From positions 620,001 to 684,000 of the forward strand of contig NZ_CP071445.1 in NCBI RefSeq assembly GCF_017352195.1: DNA of 64,000 nt, in the 5' to 3' direction. Below the pieces are notes generated by a model that saw only the letters and a program-made list of their open reading frames with translations, was not told where the DNA came from and did no database searches. The translations under genes were made by a program, and so were the position numbers. This stretch comes from Sedimentibacter sp. zth1. GTDB lineage: Bacteria; Bacillota; Clostridia; Tissierellales; Sedimentibacteraceae. Shown here one piece after another: positions 9,359 to 17,476 of the stretch (its first letter is position 1; every line of letters starts with the position of its first letter).

Positions 9359-9575
9359 TACAAACACCTCCACGGTTACATTACTATTATATGTTTGTGA
9401 ATGAAAAACTTGTTTGTACCAATAAAAAAATTAGTTGGACGTATTAAAAAAATATTTATAAGATCACGCAGAGTAATTGTTAAAAGAGAGAATATTGGAG
9501 TAGAACGGTAAGCGATGTATAAGAATAATGGAAAATTTAAGATGATATTTAAAAGAATTAGCTAAATATTTATGC

Positions 9576-9851
9576 TTGGTACTTCTACAGGACCTCGCAT
9601 TTCACAATTCGCCACTTTCAAGACAAAGAGTATATGATATCTTAAACAAGGTAGCCGACACATTAAATATTTCAAAGATAGGGACACATACACTAAGAAA
9701 AACTTTTGGGTATCATTTCTATCAGCAAACTAAGGATGTTGCAATCCTGCAAGAGATATTTAATCATTCATCACCTAATATAACAAGAAGGTATATTGGG
9801 ATAGACCAAGATGTTATGGATAAGGCTATTGGGGAATTTAGGTATAAATAG
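9576..9851 (+). pseudogene. Tyrosine recombinase (phage integrase), C-terminal fragment 1
   Basis: About 85 codons match the C-terminal catalytic part of tyrosine integrases. Seen are HTLRKTFGYHFYQ (His and Arg of the active site), HSSPNIT (second His) and RRYIGI (Tyr nucleophile). The N-terminal two thirds, including the first catalytic Arg, are absent. The apparent ATG at 9576 lacks a convincing ribosome binding site, and the upstream stretch 9374-9575 shows no integrase reading frame. It lies directly beside sigK. A second, worse-preserved copy is at 15105-15197. Confidence 0.85.
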
Positions 9852-9926
9852 TGTGCACAAGTATTGAGAAAATATTGAATGTATAGTAAAATAATATAGA
9901 AAAATATTTTAAAAGGTGTAATGTCT

Positions 9927-10691
9927 ATGGAAAATGTAAAATTTTTATTAAAATTTGGGGGAAAAAAGTATCTAAAAGATTTGCAAGAAGGAAAACTTTA
10001 TTTTTCCAATGCTTACAATTTTAAAAACATTGAAAAAGAAAAATTATTAAAGGGTCAAGGTGATTTATTAGAGGGTGGTACTATACTAATAGCACAAGAT
10101 TTACAAATTACTAATAATGATAATAAAGAAGTGATAAATATTAATGATGTTAAAGTTAAACTTAATAATGATCCTGCAAATTTATTACCAGTTTATTGTT
10201 TGTTTGCTTGTTTTGAAAAAGATTGCTATAAATCATATGATGGAAAATATGAAATAAAATTATCTGAAGAAATTAAAGAAACAATAATTTCACATTTTCC
10301 AAAAGCTGATGCTGTTGCTATAATAAAAGAACCACAACAATTTATAGATGATGTTAATTCAAGTATTGGTTATGCTTGTAAGTCAAATTTAGTTAAGTAT
10401 TTCCATTTAAAAGGTATAATGGATTCAAAATTTGGGATTGTTAATGATTTAGATTATTATAAATATGTTACTCAAGATACGCCTCTTGTTAAAAAATATG
10501 GTAAGATAATTTTAACAATGAATGTAGATTTTATTTATAGAACTTTATTATGTAAAGATATTTTCTTTTGTAACGAACAAGAATATAGATTTATTTTACC
10601 AGAAATAAATATTAAAAAAGCAAGAAATTTTCCAATTCATTTAAATGAAAAAATTGAAATAGTTGATTTAGATTTATTTTTTCATAAATAA
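9927..10691 (+). CDS. Unknown 254-aa protein in the phage-remnant region
   Basis: I do not recognise a named family. The protein begins with KFLLKFGGKKYLKDL, a style seen in uncharacterised Firmicutes proteins whose N-termini read like FG-x-x-x-L-x-x-L. Near the end, EQEYRFILPE resembles the closing motif of DUF2971-type proteins. No signal peptide or membrane segment is present. I prefer ATG 9927 to ATG 9921, since AAAGGTG at 9913-9919 is only one or two bases before the latter. The reading frame is intact amid decayed neighbours, suggesting it is newer or selected. Placement between an integrase scrap and an HNH scrap makes a phage-defence or moron-type role possible but unproven. Confidence 0.6.
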   Translation: MENVKFLLKFGGKKYLKDLQEGKLYFSNAYNFKNIEKEKLLKGQGDLLEGGTILIAQDLQITNNDNKEVININDVKVKLNNDPANLLPVYCLFACFEKDCYKSYDGKYEIKLSEEIKETIISHFPKADAVAIIKEPQQFIDDVNSSIGYACKSNLVKYFHLKGIMDSKFGIVNDLDYYKYVTQDTPLVKKYGKIILTMNVDFIYRTLLCKDIFFCNEQEYRFILPEINIKKARNFPIHLNEKIEIVDLDLFFHK

Positions 10692-10701
10692 ATTTGTCTA
10701 T

Positions 10702-10926
10702 ATGAACAATGATTTTTATAAATCAAAGGAGTGGAGACAATGTCGAAACTCCTATTTTATTTATAAGCACGGAATATGCGAAAGATGTGGTGAACTAGGC
10801 AAAATAGTTCACCACAAAATATATATAAACAAAAATAATATAATTGATCCTGAGGTTACTTTGAATTTTAGTAACCTCATTTTATTGTGTCAAGATTCCA
10901 GAACAAAGAGCATATTTAATGCCTGA
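10702..10926 (+). pseudogene. Phage HNH endonuclease, N-terminal part fused out of frame to terminase
   Basis: The first roughly 64 codons are a phage-type HNH nuclease. FYKSKEWRQCR is the usual start, CERCG a zinc-knuckle half, and IVHHKIYI the HH of the HNH motif, ending in LILLCQD. The expected second CxxC half and third catalytic residue are missing. After about 10894 the sequence switches to terminase coding in another frame, so the tail SRTKSIFNA is read-through of a deletion junction. No strong ribosome binding site was seen. A 40-base fragment of a second HNH copy is at 16179-16219. Confidence 0.8.
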
Positions 10927-11420
10927 AACACCTCCTAAGATAATAGATGACGGCATAAAATGCCTTATGATTTATGGCATAAAATGGGCTTATTAAGAGT
11001 AACAGAAGGCAACAAAGTTCACCCAAAGTATGTAACAGAGTGGTTTTTAGAAATAAGTAATGAATAGGAGTATATATACCTTGGATTGGCTATGACTCAT
11101 GGAGTGTAACCTATTGGGAGGAAAAAATGCAAGGACACTTTGATAAAGAAGCGATGATTCCAATTATACAAGGTAAAAAAACTCTATCAGCTCCGATGAA
11201 ACTCTTTGGAGCAGACCTTGAAGCTAAAAAGATAATCTATAATAATAATCCAATAGATAAATGGTGTTTATCCAATACCTCATTAGAAATAGACAAAAAC
11301 GTAAACATCCAACCATGCAAAACTAACAACCAAAGAAGAAAAATAGATGGAACTGCCGCACTCTTAAATGCTTATGTAGTATTACAGGATAAGATGAATG
11401 AATATATAAATATACTTTAA
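10895..11420 (+). pseudogene. Phage terminase large subunit, C-terminal remnant with two frameshifts
   Basis: Three successive frames join into one terminase-like sequence. The first reads PEQRAYLMPETPPKIIDDG (10898 onward). A shift near 10968 leads to DLWHKMGLLRVTEGN (10969-11064). A second shift, at 11064-11067 where one base is missing from a Tyr codon, leads to IPWIGYDSWS, GKKTLSAPMK, LSNTSLEID and RKIDGTAALL to the stop at 11420. The order matches the nuclease half of phage large terminases, with GYD probably holding a nuclease Asp. Small terminase and the ATPase half are deleted. The ATG at 11127 is internal. Confidence 0.82.
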
Positions 11421-11449
11421 TTGACAAAAAAAACCATAAGCTTTATAAT
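11421..11449 (+). promoter_or_regulatory. Consensus sigma-A promoter
   Basis: TTGACA (11421-11426), a 17-base spacer and TATAAT (11444-11449) form a perfect consensus pair directly upstream of the frameshifted gene at 11481. Confidence 0.75.
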
Positions 11450-11480
11450 TAAATCATAAAATATGGTGGAGGGTGTAATT

Positions 11481-12049
11481 GTGAAAAGTGATATCAAAAA
11501 TTATATTGAAAAAAACTAAATATAAAAAATTTTGATGAAAATAATAAAGAACATGTATTACAATTAGCAAAAAATCTAACAAGTCTAGATACGAAAACCT
11601 TTTTAGAGATAAGTAATGAATTATCTAATTTTAATTATATAGCTAGAGAATCACTATTATATCATAGCAATATCATTAAAAATTTATCACAATCTACTGA
11701 AGGAACTACAAAACGATTTTTTGAATTTTTAGATAAAAGTAAAGAATTATATATAAGGCAATTAGATAAAGATAATCTAAGTGATAAAGAAAAAAAGTCT
11801 TTGCGTAAATATATACATAAATTAGATAAGATTGCTGAGAAATGTGTAAATAATGATAGAAAAGCTAGAATTATATTTAGTAAAGAATATATTTTATATG
11901 CACTAGGTGTATTAGCACTAATATTGCTTGGTATTGGAGTGAAAATTGGCTTTGCTAAATTAAAAGAAATAGTATTTAATATCAATGATGATAGTGAGAT
12001 AATTGATATAGACGATATTATTGAACAGGATGAGTGTTCAGATAAATAA
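11481..12049 (+). pseudogene. Unknown membrane protein gene broken by a one-base loss in an A-tract
   Basis: A consensus promoter and GGAGGGTG (11467-11474) precede GTG 11481, but that frame stops at 11517 after 12 codons. Adding a single A to the run of seven A at about 11509-11515 restores one reading frame to 12049, giving about 190 residues. The restored protein is helical and charged, with one membrane segment near the C-terminus (EYILYALGVLALILLGIGV) and an acidic tail IIDIDDIIEQDE. Only the downstream half (ATG 11801) is visible as a stand-alone frame. It may be a true pseudogene, phase variation or a sequencing error. No family recognised. Confidence 0.65.
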
Positions 12050-12105
12050 TATATTGGTTGCTATTTTAAAGTAAATTTTTTATTTCATATATAAGAAGGT
12101 ATATT

Positions 12106-12388
12106 ACGACCCTATTCAAAAAAATATTCGGACCTAAAAGTCCAACACATAAAGAAGTAACAAATTTTGAGCTACTTTCCGACAACGGAGGTGGCTTTTT
12201 TTATTGGAATGGTGAGCTATATCATTCTGATATTTTAAGAGGAGCTATACGACCAAAGGCTAATGCTATTAACAAATTAACAGCTAAGCATATTAAAAGA
12301 CAATGATAAGTTTTTAGTCAATCCTGAGCCTAATATAAGGTTTATATTAGAAGAACCTAAAATGCAAGACTTATTGTTTTATATATAA
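12106..12388 (+). pseudogene. Phage portal protein, N-terminal remnant (copy 1)
   Basis: The frame through 12124-12303 reads KIFGPK, NFELLSDNGGGFFYWNGELYH and SDILRGAIRPKANAINKL, which is the start of a phage portal protein. It stops at TGA 12304; one frame change at about 12298 continues it as KFLVNPEPNIRFILEEP to 12388, where it ends. No start codon is left, although AGAAGG lies at 12094-12099 with ACG in the ATG position. The portal gene normally follows terminase, so gene order is retained. A second, more decayed copy of its first 90 bases is at 14911-15004. Confidence 0.78.
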
Positions 12389-12500
12389 TTACATATTTCG
12401 ACTTGTTAATTTATTGCTATAATAATACAAATGCTATATAATATGAGTAATATGTGAAATTTCGATAAAAGATAAAATTATTATGTGAGGACTGATTTTA

Positions 12501-12959
12501 ATGGATAATATTATTTACCATGGAAGTAATGTGATTGTTGAATATCCTGAAATACAGGTGAAGGGCTATTATAAAGATTTTGGATTTGGGTTCTATTGCA
12601 CTAGTTTAGAAAAACAAGCAAAACGCTGGGCTTTAACAAAAAGACCAAAACATATAATTAATGTATATAGCTTTGAGGTAAATGAAAATTTATCAATTTT
12701 AAAATTTGATAAAATGTGCGATGAGTGGCTTGACTTTGTAGTTAGTTGCAGGAGAGGTATTACTCATAATTATGACATTGTAGAAGGTCCAATGGCAGAT
12801 GATACAATATGGGATTATATTGAAGATTTTATAAGTGAAACTATTTCAAGGGAAGCTTTTTGGGTTTTGGTTAAGTTTAAATATCCGACACATCAAATTG
12901 TATTGTGTAATGATAAAGCGTTAAATACGATACGATTTGAAAGGAGTTATGAAATATGA
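12501..12959 (+). CDS. DUF3990 family protein, possible ADP-ribosyltransferase-like toxin
   Basis: This 152-aa protein opens with IIYHGSNVIVEYPEI and continues DFGFGFYCTSLEKQAKRWA, the characteristic DUF3990 beginning. That family has been linked by remote similarity to ADP-ribosyltransferases (H of YHGS, then the FGFYCT strand), so an NAD-dependent toxin role is plausible but inferred. A weak TATAAT-type promoter lies at about 12410-12440, with GTGAGGA before ATG 12501. The next gene overlaps by 4 bases (ATGA), implying an obligate two-gene unit. Both genes are intact in an otherwise decayed region. Confidence 0.75.
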   Translation: MDNIIYHGSNVIVEYPEIQVKGYYKDFGFGFYCTSLEKQAKRWALTKRPKHIINVYSFEVNENLSILKFDKMCDEWLDFVVSCRRGITHNYDIVEGPMADDTIWDYIEDFISETISREAFWVLVKFKYPTHQIVLCNDKALNTIRFERSYEI

Positions 12960-13429
12960 GAAATGTATTCTTTGAAGATGAAGAAATAACTGAAAATGAC
13001 TTGTTTTTTATTTGTTATATAATAGAGAAAATTTCAAGAAGATTAAAACAACATAATTATTATGTAGTAAATACACTTGGATATAATGAGTTATCTAGAA
13101 AGATTAGTGTTGCACAGGTGCTTCATTGCGAGAATCCATTGCAAGTGGTTGATGACTTTATAGATGAATATACTTTGCAAGAAGGTACTTTTGATATTAC
13201 AGATGTAGACAGAGAATTAGTTGATAATATACCAACTGAATTACAAATGGGAAAAGTTTATACAAGATTAATCTTAAGTACTTTAGAGAAAGGTGAAGAT
13301 TATGTACAAGGCATGATAAGAGTATATAACTCAAAAATATGCGAATTTTTAGATGATTATAATAGTAGTGCATATTATGAGCCTTCATATGTAATAACTC
13401 AAGCATATTATAGAGAGTCTTTTAATTAA
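12956..13429 (+). CDS. Partner protein of the DUF3990 gene, function unknown
   Basis: This 157-aa protein is coupled by an ATGA overlap to the DUF3990 gene. Notable stretches are ENDLFFICYIIEKISRR, VAQVLHCENPLQVVDDF, TLQEGTFDITDVD and YNSSAYYEP. My recollection is that similar proteins recur beside DUF3990 genes in Clostridia, which would fit an antitoxin or accessory subunit; I could not search this. No signal peptide, membrane segment or clear DNA-binding motif is visible. GGAG inside the upstream gene serves as ribosome binding site. Confidence 0.65.
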   Translation: MRNVFFEDEEITENDLFFICYIIEKISRRLKQHNYYVVNTLGYNELSRKISVAQVLHCENPLQVVDDFIDEYTLQEGTFDITDVDRELVDNIPTELQMGKVYTRLILSTLEKGEDYVQGMIRVYNSKICEFLDDYNSSAYYEPSYVITQAYYRESFN

Positions 13430-13545
13430 TGATGAACAGGAATAACTTCCTTTTTTAATGATAAAATAAAAGATATTGTTATAGCAAAAAATTATTTGTG
13501 GTGTCAACTTTATTAAATTAAATAAAAGCAATAAAGGGGTTGTAA

Positions 13546-13869
13546 ATTGATGCAAAAGTTGCACAACCTTATGAAGTTGAACCAAAACTTGATGAATTAA
13601 TAGAGTGGTACTATAATCTAGAAAAAGTTACTTTAGAAGATTTAGCAGAATTCCATTATAGATTTGAATTAATACATCCATTTCAAGATGGTAATGGTCG
13701 TATAGGAAGGTTCTTAATGCTTAAGCAGATGCTAGAGAATGACTTGCCAGTTCAAATAGTATCTTGGGATACAGAAGATTTATATATAAACTCTTTGAGT
13801 TTATGTTCAATTGGTGATTACAGCCCATTAACTGCATACTTAAAAACACTAACAGACTTTAGAGTGTAA
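13546..13869 (+). pseudogene. Fic family protein, C-terminal fragment with intact HPFxDGNGR motif
   Basis: An uninterrupted frame of 107 codons encodes the C-terminal half of a Fic domain. EKVTLEDLAEFHYRFELIHPFQ leads into the full catalytic motif HPFQDGNGRIGR at residues about 44-55, followed by the usual helices. A stop codon (TAA 13543) lies just before, and no ATG, GTG or TTG exists in frame near the beginning, although AAAGGGG (13533-13539) is upstream. Fic proteins AMPylate targets, but without the N-terminal half (inhibitory helix, flap) and a start codon I regard it as a truncated gene. Confidence 0.78.
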
Positions 13870-13958
13870 AATATAGGGACGGTTCTTGTTGATTGACAAA
13901 GTATAAAAACAGTAGTGCAGTAATACTATAATAAAACAATAAAAATTTGAGGTGAAAT

Positions 13959-14330
13959 ATGCCAAGACAATCACGGGTAAAAAGTTCTACTGGAATATAT
14001 CACATAATGATAAGAGGAAAAAATAAAGAGAAAATATTTATGAATTCTATATACAAAAATGAAATTTAAGAAATCTTATAAGAAATAAGAGAAGAGCTAG
14101 AATTTTTATAATTGCTTATTGTGTTATGGATAATTATATGCATACGTTTATTAAAATTGATGAAGATAAATTGGGAATTTTAATGAAAAAAATTAATATA
14201 AAGTACGCTATGCACTATAACAAAAGATATAGAAAATTATAAATGGCGTAGTGCAAGCGAGTATATAGGAAAGGACTCAAATATAGTAACAGAAAAATAT
14301 TTAAATGTTAATATGTTAAAGAGGGATTAG
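13959..14330 (+). pseudogene. Y1 (IS200-like/REP-associated) transposase remnant
   Basis: GAGGTG and ATG 13959 begin a typical tyrosine-transposase N-terminus: MPRQSRVKSSTGIYHIMIRG, then KNKEKIF. It stops at 14067. Beyond the stop, other frames give AYCVMDNYMHTFIKIDED (14110-14170; this replaces the HUH-region pattern and has lost the second His) and, near the end, IENYKWRSASEYIGKDSN to TAG 14330, typical of the family C-terminus. At least two frameshifts and an internal deletion are needed. Immediately upstream, 13876-13892 reads GGGACGGTTCTTGTTGA, which resembles end sequences I associate with such elements. Confidence 0.75.
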
Positions 14331-14334
14331 GAAT

Positions 14335-14463
14335 ATGATTAAAAAAATAAATTTATTATTTTTAATATTACTATCATCACTATTTCTTGCATCATGCACT
14401 AACTCAGACATACCAGATGGTCAGCCTGTAGATAATGATATAATATCTGAAAACAATTTTTAA
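14335..14463 (+). CDS. Short lipoprotein-type peptide (42 aa), possibly truncated
   Basis: ATG 14335 with AGGA upstream encodes 42 residues: a hydrophobic signal and the lipobox LASC at about residues 17-20, then a short acidic tail. It looks like the beginning of a lipoprotein whose mature part is lost. The sequence immediately following reads open in another frame (14451-14909), so the two may once have been one gene or adjacent genes. It could still be expressed as a tiny lipopeptide. Confidence 0.45.
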   Translation: MIKKINLLFLILLSSLFLASCTNSDIPDGQPVDNDIISENNF

Positions 14464-14909
14464 TTGTAATATTATGTATTATTATTTTACTTATCTCTAC
14501 ATACAAATTATATATAAATTACAATATTAAAAAAACACTTGAAACAATAGAACTCATAAATGATTGTGACAATGTAGAAATTTTTTATTCAAAAAATAAT
14601 AAAGTTGTAACAATGAATGAAAGCGATGTTTTAAATAAAATAAAAGATAATTTTAAGTTGAATAATTTTTTTTCATCAAGTCATATCAATAATATAGAGA
14701 AATGTATAGATCAATTATATTGTACTATAAAATTCAAAACGAGAAATGAGACTATTATTTCTATTAATGTTTTTTTAAGTAATAACAATGTAGATAATTA
14801 TAAAGAAAATTATTATAGTTTGATTGATGGAAAAAAATGTATAATTAAATTTGGCAAGTATCATTGGCATATTAAAAATAATGTTGACTTAATAGATTTA
14901 TATAACTAA
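14451..14909 (+). pseudogene. Unknown single-pass membrane protein lacking a start codon
   Basis: The frame is open from 14451 to 14909 (about 152 codons). It begins with a membrane segment (ILCIIILLISTYKLYI at about 14470-14517) and continues as a lysine- and asparagine-rich soluble domain. No ATG, GTG or TTG precedes the membrane segment. ATG 14613 (98 aa) is available but would delete it and lacks a good ribosome binding site. The out-of-frame lipoprotein signal at 14335 suggests a frameshifted or rearranged gene. No family recognised. Confidence 0.45.
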
Positions 14910-14910
14910 A

Positions 14911-15004
14911 TATCAAAAATTATTTGACCGAAAGGTCCAACAAGCAAACAAGCAACGCATTTTGAGCTACTTTCAGATTAAATAACGGAAGTGGCTTTTT
15001 TTAT
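14911..15004 (+). pseudogene. Phage portal remnant (copy 2)
   Basis: About 94 bases align with 12113-12203. Long identical blocks are ATTTTGAGCTACTTTC and GTGGCTTTTTTTAT. Small indels destroy the frame, and the homology ends where copy 1 continues into YWNGELYH coding. It shows that portal sequence is present twice. Confidence 0.7.
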
Positions 15005-15104
15005 GCCCTAACCCAATTTGTGAAACAAAATGTTGGTAGGTCAAACGCGATAAGAGTCAAATTTGTACTATTTATTTTTTTGCTTACAGATTTGTTCTCG
15101 AAAC

Positions 15105-15197
15105 TGCGATGTTGGAATGTAGCAATATTAAAGAATATATATCGGGATAGTCAAAGATGTTATGAATAAAACTAGTGGCAAATTAAGGTATAAATAA
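15105..15197 (+). pseudogene. Integrase C-terminal remnant (copy 2)
   Basis: This stretch aligns with 9733-9851 with a gap of about 30 bases. Shared are AAACT...GATGTTG, a YIGI-type codon run mutated to CGGGATAG, AGATGTTATG and the terminal AGGTATAAATA. The frame is broken. It stands next to portal copy 2, whereas copy 1 stands next to sigK. The region 15005-15104 between them shows no other recognisable coding. Confidence 0.65.
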
Positions 15198-15271
15198 CTA
15201 TTGATAGTATTATAAGAAAATGATACTATTATATAATAAAGATTTTATATTAAAAGGCGGGTAATAAAAAT

Positions 15272-16174
15272 ATGAATTATAGTATGATTGCTGATATAAT
15301 ATGTAATTATCCAATTGGAAATTTAATTTCTTATTATAAGATTGAAAAAGGTAATACAGCAGATACTTATTTTATTGAGACTGAATTAGGTGAATGGATT
15401 TTACGGAAAATTAAAAATAGAGAACAAGGGTATACAGAATTTGGAATAGTTAATCATTTACTCAATATAGGAATTGAGTGTGTTCCTAAAATAGTAGAAT
15501 CATTAGACAATAAAGCTACTGTATGTATTCAAGGAAAATTTTATAATTTGCAAGAATATTTTAAAGGAAATGAACCAGCAATTGAAGATGTTAAGATAAT
15601 TAGTAAAGTGGCTGAATCTATAGCATTAGTGCAAAAAGGACTTGATACTTGCCATATAGCTTTTGAAAATACGGACCGTTTTGAAATTAAGTATCAATGG
15701 GAAAATGCTAAGAACATTTGGCAAGAGTTGTATACTAAAAATATTGTAGCTTTTTCTAATAAAGATGTAGAAAATATAGTGCGTAAATTATCTGATTTAT
15801 CGAGTAGTAATAAGCAGATTATTCATGGTGACTTGGGAATATGGAATATGCTTTATAAAGATGATGTTTTAAAGATAATTGATTTTGGTGAAGCACGTAT
15901 GGGAGATTATTATTTTGATATTGCTGGCGCATTAGCTTCTATTTCAGAAAAAAGCAAAAACATTCCAATTGAAATAATCTGTGATGAATTTATCGAGTCT
16001 TATGCCAAAAAAAAATTTTTACTTGATACAAATAAACTATTATCATATATACACCTTTGGTATTGGCGTGGTATTTTGGCAATTGCTTTATCTTCAAATA
16101 TAGAAAGCAATATTAAAGGAAAAGTAATTGCTGAATTTGTAAAAACGATTGATATATTTGATAATGTGTTCTAA
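15272..16174 (+). CDS. Phosphotransferase, aminoglycoside phosphotransferase/homoserine-kinase-II fold
   Basis: This 300-aa small-molecule kinase of the APH superfamily has the Brenner-type catalytic motif HGDLGIWNML (H185, D187, N192), the metal motif IDFGEAR (D204) and an N-lobe Lys in WILRKI. It is cytoplasmic. The substrate could be a sugar alcohol, homoserine, methylthioribose, choline or an antibiotic, and the sequence does not decide. The gene is intact in the decayed region and has AGGCGGG upstream. Its stop abuts the HNH scrap and M1 peptidase pseudogene that follow. Confidence 0.8.
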   Translation: MNYSMIADIICNYPIGNLISYYKIEKGNTADTYFIETELGEWILRKIKNREQGYTEFGIVNHLLNIGIECVPKIVESLDNKATVCIQGKFYNLQEYFKGNEPAIEDVKIISKVAESIALVQKGLDTCHIAFENTDRFEIKYQWENAKNIWQELYTKNIVAFSNKDVENIVRKLSDLSSSNKQIIHGDLGIWNMLYKDDVLKIIDFGEARMGDYYFDIAGALASISEKSKNIPIEIICDEFIESYAKKKFLLDTNKLLSYIHLWYWRGILAIALSSNIESNIKGKVIAEFVKTIDIFDNVF

Positions 16175-16178
16175 ATGA

Positions 16179-16219
16179 AAAATAGTTCACCACAAAGTGT
16201 ATATAAGAGAAAAATAATG
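16179..16219 (+). pseudogene. HNH endonuclease fragment (copy 2)
   Basis: 18 bases (AAAATAGTTCACCACAAA) are identical to 10801-10818, and the similarity continues through the next 20 bases. In one frame it encodes KIVHHKVYI, the HH part of the HNH motif seen at 10702-10926. It sits exactly between the APH-type kinase stop and the proper start of the M1 peptidase remnant, and would otherwise look like a 20-residue N-terminal extension of that protein. Confidence 0.65.
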
Positions 16220-16234
16220 AAAAATGAGGTACAT

Positions 16235-17476
16235 ATGAGAGATTCAAATTTTAAACAGGTTCAGTATAATATTACAATTGATTTGTTGCAAATAAATAAT
16301 ATGTATTATGCCACGCAAAGCATTACGTGTATATGTGATTCCTATTCAGCATTATCTCAAGTTGTAATTCTAACAGAACAAACTAATATTGATATTTTAA
16401 CCGTAGAAGTTAACCATGATTCTGAATGTGAATTGAGAGATGGTTTATTAATAGTAAACCTAAAAGAGCCAATCAAATTAGGTGATTTTTTTACAATCTC
16501 TTTCAACTATAATGCAAAGCTACCTGGTTCAGTATATTGGAATGATTATTTCCAAGAATTTGCTGGTGAGAAAAGTTGGTATCCACGGCTTGCCGTAGAA
16601 CCCATTTTAGGTTGTGATTATGATGTTCTTATACATGCTCCAGAAAGTATGTCTGTATATGGTACAGGTCAAAGAATTGGTAAACGCTTTGTAGGAAAAT
16701 CAATTCAAAATTTTGGTTTTATAGCTTCTGAAAAATTTCTTGTAATAGAGAAAAAAACTCAAGATATTGATTTTGTTTGCCTGTATCCACCAGGAAGTGA
16801 GATGCTTGCTAAAGGGGTAATTGATACTGCAATTGAGGCTGCAATGTTTTACCATGAACTTTTGGGATTTTATCCTTGTAATTCATTTACTGCTGTCCCA
16901 GGTGCAGAATACTATGTTGGCGGATGTCCGATTGCTACAGGAATGGTGCATCTACATGGCATGCAACGTACAAAAAACTCATTTGATTATGATAACTGTA
17001 TTGTTGCACATGAAATAGCACATCAATACTTTGGAGATACTTATGACTATAAAAGTCCTTCTTGGGTATGGTTGGGTTTGGGGTTATCGTTAGATTATGA
17101 ATTTATGTTGAAAACAAACAAAAGTATGGGTCAATATGAAAAATATTATAACTATCTAAATGAGGCTATAAAATTAGGTAAGGCTGACATTCCTTTTAAA
17201 AAAGAAGAGCTTATGAGACGAATTGCAGATACATGAATTGACTATAACACTGCTGTATTGCATGCAAAATCTATTGCTATAATGAGAGCATTACAAGAAA
17301 TAATAGGTAAGGACACTTATTTTCGAATTGTTAGAAAATACTTGTGTGATAATGGTTGCAGTACTATTTCAGAGGAAGATTTTATTCAACTTTGTGAAGA
17401 GGAAAGTAAAATGCAATTAAAGCATATATTTGAACGATGGCTTAGAAACAACGAATATCCTGTTGGAAAGTATTAG
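16235..17476 (+). pseudogene. M1-type (gluzincin) peptidase, inactivated
   Basis: This is one frame of 414 codons broken by TGA at 17234-17236, after residue 333; downstream text (YNTAVLHAKSIAIMRAL, LKHIFERWL) continues the same protein, so TGG-to-TGA is the likely mutation. The zinc motif HEIAH (H259, E260, H263) is present, but the third ligand Glu expected 19 residues after the second His is Leu282 (WLGLGLS where WLDEGLS is usual), and the GAMEN exopeptidase loop is not recognisable. I start at ATG 16235 after GAGGT, since the upstream ATG 16175 reads HNH-derived sequence. The final stop lies inside the sigK-like repeat. Confidence 0.8.

Noticed and set aside
15272-16174. Calling the APH-fold kinase an antibiotic resistance gene
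   Set aside because: The fold serves many small-molecule kinases and no residue pattern here points to a particular drug.
17234-17236. In-frame TGA in the peptidase gene as possible selenocysteine
   Set aside because: No SECIS-like hairpin was evident after the codon, the site is far from the active centre, and another key residue is already lost; a nonsense mutation is simpler.
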